A DNA stretch of 64,000 nt, taken from NCBI GenBank assembly GCA_964457335.1, contig CAYWGD010000003.1, positions 62,001-126,000 of the forward strand. Reading direction: 5' to 3'. Numbering within the stretch: the first letter of the stretch is position 1; every line of letters starts with the position of its first letter. The stretch comes from CAJBVW01 sp964457335 (GTDB lineage Bacteria; Myxococcota_A; UBA796; SXON01). The position numbers and the translations under genes are program-made. Below the pieces are notes generated by a model. That model was not told where the DNA came from. It saw nothing but the letters and a program-made list of their open reading frames with translations, and ran no database searches. Positions 34,860-42,789 of this stretch are shown here, in pieces.

Positions 34860-36824
34860 TCAGCGGCGCCCGACGTCCGAGTCCGCGGCCGCGGTGACGA
34901 GCTCGTCCCGCTCGCCCGTGCCGATCACGCCCTCGCGGACCAGCGTGGTGGCGGCGTGGGAGACGCAGCTCACGTAGGCGCCGTGGTTCTTCCAGGCGCT
35001 GGTCGTGGGGCAGGTCTGGTCGATGGAGCAGCCGGTGGTCGAGGCCGGCGCGCCGGGCGGGGTGCCGGCGCAGCGGTCGGCGGCGTCGTTCACGCCGTCG
35101 GCGTCGTCGTCGGTGTCGCAGACGTCGCCCTGGCCGTCGGCGTCGGCGTCGGCCTGGTCGGGGTCGGCGGCGGTGGGGCACACGTCGTCGTCGTCGATGA
35201 CGCCGTCGGCGTCGGCGTCGGGCTCGCAGGCGTCGCCGGTGCCGTCGGCGTCGAGGTCGGACTGGTCGGTGTTGCCCACGCCGGGGCAGTTGTCGTCGCT
35301 CTCGCAGAGCCCGTCGCCGTCGGCGTCGTTGAGCAGGTCGGCGGGGCAGGCGTCCACGTCCGCGCACACCCCGTCGGCGTCGAGGTCGTCGTCGGGGTCG
35401 AGCGGGCAGAGGTCGTCGGTGTCGCACGCGCCGTCCCAGTCGGAGTCGTCGGCGGCGTCGAGCGGGCAGGGGTCGTCGGTGTCGCAGGCGCCGTCGCCGT
35501 CGGAGTCGTTGTAGAGGTCGAGCGGGCAGGCGTCGCAGGCGTCGCCGGTGCCGTCGCCGTCGGCGTCGGCGAGGTCGTCGCAGGCGTCCACGTCGCCGCA
35601 GGTGCCGTCGCCGTCGGCGTCGTTCCAGGGGTCGGCGGGGCAGGCGTCGGCGGGCGCGCACACGCCGTCGCCGTCGAGGTCGTTGTCGGGGTCCTCCGCG
35701 CAGCCGGGGCCCTCGGCGTCGGCGCAGAGCCCGTCGGCGTCGGCGTCGTCGAGCGCGTCGAGCGGGCAGGGGTCCGCGCCGTCGCAGGTGCCGTCGCCGT
35801 CGGAGTCGTTGAAGAAGTCGGCGGGACAGGTGTCGCAGGCGTCGGGGACGCCGTCGCCGTCGGTGTCGACGGTGTCGTCGCCGCCCGGGCAGGCGTCGGT
35901 GTCGTCGGGCACGCCGTCGCCGTCCGCGTCGGGATCAGCGGTGCCGCACGCGGCCTCGAAGCTCGTCCCCGTGCCGCCGCCGTACCACACGACCTGGTCG
36001 GCGTCGGCGCCGATGTAGGCGAGCACGGCGCGGTTGCCGGCGGCGTCGAAGCGCACGACGGCCCCGTTGTTCTGGACGACGTACATCCAGCCGTACGCGT
36101 CCTTGGCGAGACCCTCGGGGTAGGAGAGCCCGGAGAGCAGCGTGCGGGAGGTGCCGGCGGCGGTGTCGACCACCGCGACGGTCCCGCGGAAGTGCTGGCT
36201 CACGTAGGCGAGCCCGTCGCAGCCGCCGAGGATGCCCGTGGGCTCGGCGAGCGACACCGACCCGGTGAGGGTGTCGGTGGCGGGGGCGTAGGTGCGGACG
36301 CGGTTGGCGCCGTAGTCGGCGACGAACACGTCGCCGGTGACGGGGTCGGGGTCGGCGTTGTGGACGCCCGCGACCTCGGGCGAGGCGAGCGCGGCCGTCC
36401 AGGGGCCGCTCCCGCCGCCGGGCGGCAGGCGGTAGAGCGCGGCGGGGCTGTAGCTCGCGGCGAGGAGCCAGCCGTCGGCGTCGAACTTCACGCCTACGAG
36501 CGAGGAGGTGCTCGCGGGGAGCCCGGAGGCGTACACCGTCGCGGTCCCGTCGGCCTGGACCTCGTAGATCCGGCCGTCGGACGAGGCGTAGTAGAGGAGC
36601 CCGTCGTAGAAGTCGACCCCGGGGGAGGCGCCGCCGGACAGCGTCGGGGCGGTCGTGAACGTCCGGACCGCCGTGGCGCTCGGGACGCCGGCCGCGTCGC
36701 GGGCGAGCTCGATCGACACGATGCCGCCGTACTGCACGGTGACCCAGAGGGTGTCGGCAGTGAAGGCGCTCGCCTGGGCGAGCGTCGGGGCGAAGAGCGC
36801 GAGCAGCGGGAGGAAGCGAGGCAC
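34860..36824 (-). CDS. secreted protein with beta-propeller and thrombospondin type 3 repeats
   Basis: 654 residues from a GTG start. MPRFLPLLALFAPTLAQASA is a Sec signal peptide with AxA cleavage near 19. Residues 20-290 form an NHL/SMP-30-like propeller (GVDFYDGLLYYASSDGRIYEV, VFVADYGANRVRTYAP, YPEGLAKDAYGWMYVVQNNGAVVRFD). From about 295 to 580 come many TSP3 calcium-binding repeats (DADGDGVPDDTDACPG, DSDGDGTCDGADPCPLD, ...). The C-terminal 75 residues contain two cysteines (CSIDQTCPTTSAWKNHGAYVSCVSH) and a short non-repeat domain that occurs after TSP3 arrays in other proteins. It is likely extracellular and Ca2+-stiffened. Divergent from 36923. Confidence 0.85.
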   Translation of the reverse strand: MPRFLPLLALFAPTLAQASAFTADTLWVTVQYGGIVSIELARDAAGVPSATAVRTFTTAPTLSGGASPGVDFYDGLLYYASSDGRIYEVQADGTATVYASGLPASTSSLVGVKFDADGWLLAASYSPAALYRLPPGGGSGPWTAALASPEVAGVHNADPDPVTGDVFVADYGANRVRTYAPATDTLTGSVSLAEPTGILGGCDGLAYVSQHFRGTVAVVDTAAGTSRTLLSGLSYPEGLAKDAYGWMYVVQNNGAVVRFDAAGNRAVLAYIGADADQVVWYGGGTGTSFEAACGTADPDADGDGVPDDTDACPGGDDTVDTDGDGVPDACDTCPADFFNDSDGDGTCDGADPCPLDALDDADADGLCADAEGPGCAEDPDNDLDGDGVCAPADACPADPWNDADGDGTCGDVDACDDLADADGDGTGDACDACPLDLYNDSDGDGACDTDDPCPLDAADDSDWDGACDTDDLCPLDPDDDLDADGVCADVDACPADLLNDADGDGLCESDDNCPGVGNTDQSDLDADGTGDACEPDADADGVIDDDDVCPTAADPDQADADADGQGDVCDTDDDADGVNDAADRCAGTPPGAPASTTGCSIDQTCPTTSAWKNHGAYVSCVSHAATTLVREGVIGTGERDELVTAAADSDVGRR

Positions 36825-36922
36825 GGAGGGCTCCGAGTGACGCCCGCCTCCTACGCCGGGGCCCGGGAGACAACCTCTGAAGGCGATCGGACACCCGCTC
36901 GCTCGCCGGATAGCTTCGACGG

Positions 36923-37483
36923 ATGAAGGGAAACCAGTACGTCCGTGGCCTCGCGATCGGGCTCCTCGGCACCGCCTGCGTCGGCGAGCTCCTGACCATC
37001 CACATCGAGCAGCAGGGGAGCGGCGTCGTCGAGGGCGGCGGGCTCGTCGGCGAGCTCCTCACCACGCTCACCCTCGGCGGCTTCGACGACCTCTCCGTGA
37101 ACATCGAGCAGGAGCTGGCGAACCAGGGCGTCGCGCCCGGGGACATCTCGAGCGTGTACGTCACCGAGCTCACGCTCTCGACGCCCGACGGGGAGGACCT
37201 CTCCTTCGTCTCGTCGCTCTCCATCTGGATCGCCTCACCGGGGCTCGACCCGGTGCGGATCGCGCACGGCGAGGACTTCCCCGAGGGGCAGAAGACGGTG
37301 TCGCTCACGCTCGATGGCGTGGACCTCACCGACTACGTCGTCGCCGAGTCCCTCACGGTGGAGACGCAGGCCGACGGCACGCTCCCGGAGAACGACACGA
37401 CGATCGAGGTGCTCATGGGCCTCGACGTGACGGCCACCGCGCAGGGGGCGTGCACCCAGGCCGAGCGGGCGGACGAGCTGTAG
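36923..37483 (+). CDS. small putative lipoprotein
   Basis: 186 residues. MKGNQYVRGLAIGLLGTAC gives a lipobox with Cys19. The mature part (LTIHIEQQGSG, LLTTLTLGGFDDLSVNIEQELANQGVAPGDI, VTELTLSTPDGEDLSFVSSLSIWI, LTLDGVDLTDYVVAESLTVETQADG, VLMGLDVTATAQGAC) alternates strands in the manner of an outer-membrane-facing beta-sandwich. I do not know the family. It is followed by a perfect parS-like palindrome and the convergent gene at 37524. Confidence 0.7.
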   Translation: MKGNQYVRGLAIGLLGTACVGELLTIHIEQQGSGVVEGGGLVGELLTTLTLGGFDDLSVNIEQELANQGVAPGDISSVYVTELTLSTPDGEDLSFVSSLSIWIASPGLDPVRIAHGEDFPEGQKTVSLTLDGVDLTDYVVAESLTVETQADGTLPENDTTIEVLMGLDVTATAQGACTQAERADEL

Positions 37484-37494
37484 GGGCGCCGCCG

Positions 37495-37514
37495 GACGTT
37501 CCACGTGGAACGTC
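37495..37514. promoter_or_regulatory. parS: second parS-like palindrome
   Basis: GACGTTCCACGTGGAACGTC is a perfect 20-bp palindrome. Its central 14 bases GTTCCACGTGGAAC equal the core of the parS consensus (14 of 16 positions of the 16-mer match). It lies in the 40-bp gap between two convergent genes. It has no loop, so it is not a terminator. About 29 kb from the first site. Confidence 0.75.
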
Positions 37515-37523
37515 CACGCGCGC

Positions 37524-38003
37524 CTACGCGGCCACGCCGGCCCCGAGCAGCTCGCGGAGGGGCTGATCGGCGCGGAGGAGGCGGACGCCGCTGCGGGCGA
37601 GGCGGCGGGCGGGGCCCTGCACCTCCTCGGGCGGGATGGTGCCCCAGCCGATGGCGATCGCGTCCACGCCGAGGGCGCGCACCCAGCCCAGGGCCTTGGC
37701 GAGCGCGTCCACGCGCACGATCCCGTCGGCGTCGACGATCTGCGCGACGACGAGACGCACCTCGCAGGCGCCGTCGGCGCCCCAGCGGCCCGCGAAGGTA
37801 TCGGCGACGGCGTTCGCGCACGCGGTGCCGGTGCCGGCGCCGTCGACGAAGGGGTGCCCGTCGAGGAAGGAGCGCGCCGCGACCACGCGCGTCCCGGCGG
37901 CGAGCGCCGCGAAGGGGTCGAGGCCCGAGTCGAGCACGGCGATCACCGGGCTCCGGCGGGCGGAGAGGCGGGTGGCGACCTCGGCGTGGGCGTTCGCGGA
38001 CAT
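37524..38003 (-). CDS. degenerate subtilisin-like protein
   Basis: 159 residues, no signal peptide. SPVIAVLDSGLDPFAALAAGTRVVAARSFLDG resembles the Asp region of S8 proteases (VAVIDTGVD). VDGAGTGTACANAVADTFAG aligns with the His motif GHGTHVAG, but the catalytic His is replaced (GTGTAC). VDAIAIGWG may echo the NxS region. The protein is about half the length of a minimal subtilase and lacks the Ser block, so it cannot be an active protease of that class. ATG 38003 is chosen; upstream frame is shadow sequence. It is divergent from the large lipoprotein operon with 205 bp between. Confidence 0.6.
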   Translation of the reverse strand: MSANAHAEVATRLSARRSPVIAVLDSGLDPFAALAAGTRVVAARSFLDGHPFVDGAGTGTACANAVADTFAGRWGADGACEVRLVVAQIVDADGIVRVDALAKALGWVRALGVDAIAIGWGTIPPEEVQGPARRLARSGVRLLRADQPLRELLGAGVAA

Positions 38004-38162
38004 CGTGGGCTCCGGCGGCCGCGAAGGGCGGCTCGACGTCCCGAACCTACGGAGGGCCCGCCCGACGGGCTCCCACAGCCACCAACAGGCGGACGCCCGA
38101 CGGCGTGACACGAACGCCCGGCTCCCCGGCCCGGGACCCGCGGATCGTCGTGTCCGTGCGGG

Positions 38163-38177
38163 TGGCACGACGCTTGC
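38163..38177 (+). promoter_or_regulatory. sigma-54 (-24/-12) promoter of the lipoprotein-RHS cluster
   Basis: TGGCAC-GACGC-TTGC matches the RpoN consensus TGGCACN5TTGC at every position, with GG at 38164-38165 and GC at 38176-38177 in correct spacing. The first ORF starts 32 nt after the element, so the leader would be about 20 nt. Such promoters need an AAA+ enhancer-binding activator; none is encoded nearby. Confidence 0.8.
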
Positions 38178-38208
38178 TTGCGGGCCTGCCGAAACCGAGG
38201 AACCGCCC

Positions 38209-40089
38209 ATGCTCCTGCCCACCGCCCGCCCCCTCTTCCGCCTCTTCTGCCTCCCGACGCTCCTCTCGCTCGCCGCGTGCGGGCTCGAGGGGGAGAAGGA
38301 CCCCCCCGCCGACGACACCGGCCCTGGCGAGACGGGCGAGGGGGACACCGCCGACACCGACGACACCGCCGACACGGCCGACACGGCCGACACCGCCGAC
38401 ACGGGCTCCCTGCCCTGCACCACCTACGCCGACGCGGACGGCGACGGCTTCGGCGACCCCGCGACCGTGTCCTGCGACGGCGTCGCCGACGCGACCGACT
38501 GCGACGACACGCGCGGAGACGTGCACCCCGGCGCCGTCGAGACCTGCGACGAGGTCGACCAGGACTGCGACGCCGCGATCGACGAGGGCGTCGGCGCCGT
38601 GTTCGCCGACGCGGACGGCGACGGCTTCGGCGACCCGCTGACGGCCGCGTGCGCGCTCGAGAACGGCGTGGGCAACGGCGACGACTGCGACGACACCGAC
38701 GCCACGGTGTACCCGGACGCCCCCGAGCTCTGCGACGCCCAGGAGAACGACTGCGCCGGCGACGGCGAGTACGACGACGGCGGGGTGTGCGAGATCTCGC
38801 TCGGCGACGCCACCCGGAGCCTCCTGTTCGGCTCGTCCGGGTACGACTACGCGAGCACCCCCTCGCCCGCCGGCGACCTCGACGGGGACGGTTTCCCCGA
38901 CCTCGCGGTCGTCTCCTACGGCCCCCTCTTCGTGGTCAGCGGCGCGGACGCGCTCGCGAGCACGTCCGTGGATCTCGAGGCCTCGGCCGTCGCGCTCCTG
39001 TCGGACGCCTCCGCGCCGGACGCTCCCTGGTACGCGAGCGACGCCGTGGCGGACGTGGACGGCGACGGGCTCGGCGAGCTCGTCATCGGCGATCCCCACG
39101 GCGGCGAGGCCGGCGTCTACTCGTACCCGGGCAAGGTGTGGATCGTCCGGGGGATGCCCGGCTCCGGCGACCTGAACGACGTGGCCGCGGCGCAGCTCAC
39201 CGATTCGTCCGAGTCGAGCGGGTACGTCGGGTACGCCGTCGCCTCCCTCGGGGACACCGACGGGGACGGCGTGGGCGAGGTGCTCGTCGGGGAGCCTTAC
39301 GCCGAGGCGGGGGACGGCAAGGCGTGGATCGTGTCCGGGGACGTCACCGGCGACGTGGACGCCGCCACGGACGCCGCCGCGACCTTCACCGGCGCGGACG
39401 ACGACGCGCGCGCCGGCTACGTCGTCTCCTCCGCCGGCGACGTGGACGGCGACGGGCTCGGGGACCTGCTGATCGCCGGCACGAACGCGCAGCGCACGGC
39501 CAGCGGCGAGGGCGTGGTCTGGCTCGTCCGGGCCCCGTTCGCGGAGAGCGTGGACCTGTCCGCCGCGGACGCCGTGCTCTGGGGGGAGACCGCCTCCGCC
39601 GGCTACGGCGTGGGCCTCGCGAGCCTCGGCGACGCCGACGGCGACGGCCTCGACGACTTCGCGATCGGCGCGCCCCTCGGCGGCCGCCGCGGCTGGGTGG
39701 ACGTGTGGTCGGGCACCGTGCGGGGCGAGGTCGGGGCGTCGTCCGCGCCCGGGCGCGTACAGGGCGGGGCCGCCGACGGCGTCGGCTACGACGTGGCGGG
39801 GCCCGGCGACATCGACGGCGACGGGTTCGCCGACGTGGCCGTGGCCGCGACCGCCCACGCCACCAACGGCGCGGTGCTCGTGTACCACCACGGCGTGAGC
39901 GGCTCCGTCGGCCTCGGCGACGCAGACGTCACCCTGCTGGGCGACCAGCGCTACGGCGGCGCCGAGGTGGCGGCCGTGGGCGACGTCGACGGCGACGGGC
40001 GGCCCGACCTGCTCGTCGGCACCCCCGGGGACTCCCGGGTGGCGCCGTACGCGGGGAGCACGAGCCTCGTGCTCGGGGGCGTCTGGTAG
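38209..40089 (+). CDS. lipoprotein with MopE-type and seven FG-GAP repeats (cluster gene 1)
   Basis: 626 residues. The signal ends in LLSLAAC (Cys24). An Asp/Thr/Ala linker (DTADTDDTADTAD...) spans about 36-66. Two MopE-type metal-binding repeats follow (YADADGDGFGDPATVSC, DCDDTRGDVHPGAVETCDEVDQDCD). From about 220 to the end are seven FG-GAP repeats with integrin-like calcium loops (PAGDLDGDGFPDLAVVSYG, ASLGDTDGDGVGEVLVGEPYA, AAVGDVDGDGRPDLLVGTPGD). Seven such units make one closed propeller. Probably surface-anchored and adhesive. The ATG follows GAGGAA and an exact sigma-54 promoter. An 84-bp gap with a hairpin separates it from the next gene. Confidence 0.85.
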   Translation: MLLPTARPLFRLFCLPTLLSLAACGLEGEKDPPADDTGPGETGEGDTADTDDTADTADTADTADTGSLPCTTYADADGDGFGDPATVSCDGVADATDCDDTRGDVHPGAVETCDEVDQDCDAAIDEGVGAVFADADGDGFGDPLTAACALENGVGNGDDCDDTDATVYPDAPELCDAQENDCAGDGEYDDGGVCEISLGDATRSLLFGSSGYDYASTPSPAGDLDGDGFPDLAVVSYGPLFVVSGADALASTSVDLEASAVALLSDASAPDAPWYASDAVADVDGDGLGELVIGDPHGGEAGVYSYPGKVWIVRGMPGSGDLNDVAAAQLTDSSESSGYVGYAVASLGDTDGDGVGEVLVGEPYAEAGDGKAWIVSGDVTGDVDAATDAAATFTGADDDARAGYVVSSAGDVDGDGLGDLLIAGTNAQRTASGEGVVWLVRAPFAESVDLSAADAVLWGETASAGYGVGLASLGDADGDGLDDFAIGAPLGGRRGWVDVWSGTVRGEVGASSAPGRVQGGAADGVGYDVAGPGDIDGDGFADVAVAATAHATNGAVLVYHHGVSGSVGLGDADVTLLGDQRYGGAEVAAVGDVDGDGRPDLLVGTPGDSRVAPYAGSTSLVLGGVW

Positions 40090-40110
40090 GCACCGGGAGC
40101 GGATCGGAGC

Positions 40111-40142
40111 GGGGTGGGCGCGCGGGGCCGGCCGCGCACCCC
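40111..40142 (+). terminator. GC-rich hairpin between cluster genes 1 and 2
   Basis: GGGGTG (40111-40116) pairs with CACCCC (40137-40142), and inside it CGCGG (40121-40125) with CCGCG (40132-40136), leaving a GGCCGG loop and a 4-nt bulge. No T-tract follows. It may attenuate or process the message so that gene 1 is made in excess of the downstream genes. Confidence 0.4.
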
Positions 40143-40173
40143 GGCCACGCGAGAGTGGTACCATCGGGACACG

Positions 40174-42789
40174 ATGGCGACCGCCACTCCGCTGCCGACG
40201 CCACGCCGTCCCCCCGTCCTGGTGATGCTGGCCTTCCTCGTCGGATGCGGTGCGACCCCCGGCACCGACCCCCGCTCCGACCACCCCCACGACGTCGACG
40301 GGGACGGCCATCCCGCGGCTCGCGACTGCGACGACGCCTCCGCGGACGTGTTCCCGGGCGCGCCGGAGGTGTGCAACGGGGTGGATGACGATTGCGACGG
40401 CGGAGTGGACCTGGGCGCCGCGGACATGGCCACCTGGTACGTCGACGTCGATCGGGACGGGTTCGGCGGCGCGGAGACCGTGATCGCCTGCCTGGCGCCC
40501 GAGGGCGCGACGGCCGTGGGCGGCGACTGCGACGACGCCGACGCCGACGCGCACCCCGGCGCTGTCGAGCGCTGCGGGGGCGCCGACGAGGACTGCGACG
40601 GGCTCCGGGACGACGCCGACCCCGACGTCGCCGACGCGGGCACGTGGTTCCCCGACGACGACGGCGACGGCCACGGCGACGCGACGCGCGCGACCGACGC
40701 GTGCGAAGCCCCCGCCGGCCACGTCTCCGGCGCGGACGACTGCGACGACACCTCGGCCGAGGTGCACCCCGGCGCGACGGAGGCCTGCGACGGGGTCGAC
40801 CAGGACTGCGACGGGCAGGTGGACGACGGCGCCGGGATCGAGGTCTTCGCCGACGCGGACGGCGACGGCTGGGGCGACGCCGACCGCGCGCTCGAGGCGT
40901 GCCCCGTGCCCGAGGGCTGGACGCCGGTCGCGGGGGACTGCGACGACGGCGATGCCCTCGCGAAGCCCGACGGTGTCGAGGTGTGCGACGCCGCGGACGT
41001 GGACGAGGACTGCGACGGCTACGCGGACGACGCGGACGCCGACGCCGTCGGCACGACCTGGCACGCCGACGCCGACGCGGACGGTTTTGGCGACCCCGCG
41101 TCCGCCACGGCCGGCTGCGACGCCCCGGCCGGGAGCGTCGCGGACGCCTCCGACTGCGACGACGCCGATGGCGCCGTGCGCCCCGGCGCCCCGGAGGTCT
41201 GCAACGGGACCGACGACGACTGCGACGGCGCCGTGGACGGGTCCGGCGCCGCCGACGCGCCGACCTGGTACGCCGACCTCGACGGCGACCGCTACGGCGA
41301 CCGCGCCGCGTCCACCCAGGCCTGCGACGCCCCCGCCGGCTACGTCGCCGACGACACCGACTGCGACGACGCCGACGCGGCCCGGAGCCCCGCGGGCGCG
41401 GAGAGCTGCGACGACGGCATCGACGCCGACTGCGACGGGATCGACACCGTCTGCGGCCGCCTCTCCGGGACCTACGAGCTGGGCGCGTCCGCGGCCCTCG
41501 TGCTGGAGGGGGACACCGCCGGCGACCTCGCGGGCTGGGCCGTCGCGTTCGCGGGGGACCTCGACGGCGACGGCCGGGACGACGTGCTCGTGAGCGCGCC
41601 CGGGAACGACGCCAGCGGGCTCTACGACGGTGGCCAGGGCGGCGCGGTCTACGGCTTCTACGGCGGCCACGCCGGCACCGAGCCGATCACCTCCGCCGAC
41701 TTCACGCTGCTCGGCGAGGTCTCCCTGCGTGGCGGCATCGCGGTCGCGGCGGCGGGTGATCTCCTGGGGGACGGGCGGCCGTGGATCCTCGTCGGGGGGA
41801 TGGGGGCGGCCTACGCGATCCCGACGCCGTACTCGATGGAGCTCGGAGAGGCCTACTCCGAGGGCGGGCTCCTCTGCGTCGAGGAGGTCGACGACGACAT
41901 GGCGGGCTGGGCCGTCGCCGGCGTGGACGACGCGGACGGCGACGGCGCGGACGACCACGTCGTCGGCGCGCCGTACAACGACGACGGCGGCACCTCGGCG
42001 GGGAAGGTCTACCGGGGGTGCGAGTCGTCCTACGGCCTCGGCGTCACCTACTACTCCTGGCTCGCGAGCTACACCGGAGAGGCCGCCGGCGACCTCGCGG
42101 GCGCCGCGCTCTCCGAGGCCGGCGACGTCGACGGCGACGGGCTCGGCGACTTCCTCGTCGGGGCGCCCTACAGCGACGAGGCCGCCGCCTCGGCAGGCAA
42201 GGTCTACCTCGTGTCGGGCGGGGGCGGCGCGGGCGACCTGGCCCTCGCCGACGCCGACGCGTCGTGGCTCGGGATCGCGGCCGGCGACCTCGCGGGGACG
42301 GCGCTCTGGGGCGGGGGCGACCTCGACGGCGACGGCTACGACGACATCGGCGTCGGGAGCGGCGGGGCGGGCGCCTGGGTGTTGCTCGGGCCGGTCGCGA
42401 GCGCGACCGGATCGCTCGCCGACGCGGACGTGTGGCTGCAGGCCGAGGACGGGGGCGACGCGGCGGGGTCGGACGTGTCGGGCGGCGCGGACGTCGACGG
42501 CGACGGCGTGGCCGACCTCGTGGTCTCCGCCCCGTCCGGCGATCGCGGCGCCACCGACGGCGGGGTCGTCTACGTGGTCGCCGGGCCGCTCGTCGCGGGC
42601 ACGAGGGCCCTCGACGAGGCCGACGCCTTCCTGGTGCTCGACGACGTGGACGGCGCGGCCGGCTGGTCGATCGACGCGACGGGCGATGCCGACGGCGACG
42701 GGATCGCGGACCTGCTCGTGGGCGCGCCGGGCCTCGCGGGCGACGGCGCCGAGACGGGCGGCGCCTTCCTCGTCGCCGGTGGTCCGTGA
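40174..42789 (+). CDS. lipoprotein with six MopE-type and seven FG-GAP repeats (cluster gene 2)
   Basis: 871 residues. The signal MATATPLPTPRRPPVLVMLAF-LVGC gives Cys25. Residues 40-430 are six MopE-type repeats of the form WYVDVDRDGFGG...DCDDADADAHPGAVERC...DEDCDG, each with two Cys and many Asp. The MopE motif is named after a copper-binding surface protein of Methylococcus; calcium binding is also likely here from the DxDxDG loops. Residues 462-871 hold seven FG-GAP repeats (AFAGDLDGDGRDDVLVSAPGND ... DATGDADGDGIADLLVGAPG). The TGA overlaps the next GTG (GTGA), so translation is coupled. Role: surface protein, inferred. Confidence 0.85.
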   Translation: MATATPLPTPRRPPVLVMLAFLVGCGATPGTDPRSDHPHDVDGDGHPAARDCDDASADVFPGAPEVCNGVDDDCDGGVDLGAADMATWYVDVDRDGFGGAETVIACLAPEGATAVGGDCDDADADAHPGAVERCGGADEDCDGLRDDADPDVADAGTWFPDDDGDGHGDATRATDACEAPAGHVSGADDCDDTSAEVHPGATEACDGVDQDCDGQVDDGAGIEVFADADGDGWGDADRALEACPVPEGWTPVAGDCDDGDALAKPDGVEVCDAADVDEDCDGYADDADADAVGTTWHADADADGFGDPASATAGCDAPAGSVADASDCDDADGAVRPGAPEVCNGTDDDCDGAVDGSGAADAPTWYADLDGDRYGDRAASTQACDAPAGYVADDTDCDDADAARSPAGAESCDDGIDADCDGIDTVCGRLSGTYELGASAALVLEGDTAGDLAGWAVAFAGDLDGDGRDDVLVSAPGNDASGLYDGGQGGAVYGFYGGHAGTEPITSADFTLLGEVSLRGGIAVAAAGDLLGDGRPWILVGGMGAAYAIPTPYSMELGEAYSEGGLLCVEEVDDDMAGWAVAGVDDADGDGADDHVVGAPYNDDGGTSAGKVYRGCESSYGLGVTYYSWLASYTGEAAGDLAGAALSEAGDVDGDGLGDFLVGAPYSDEAAASAGKVYLVSGGGGAGDLALADADASWLGIAAGDLAGTALWGGGDLDGDGYDDIGVGSGGAGAWVLLGPVASATGSLADADVWLQAEDGGDAAGSDVSGGADVDGDGVADLVVSAPSGDRGATDGGVVYVVAGPLVAGTRALDEADAFLVLDDVDGAAGWSIDATGDADGDGIADLLVGAPGLAGDGAETGGAFLVAGGP

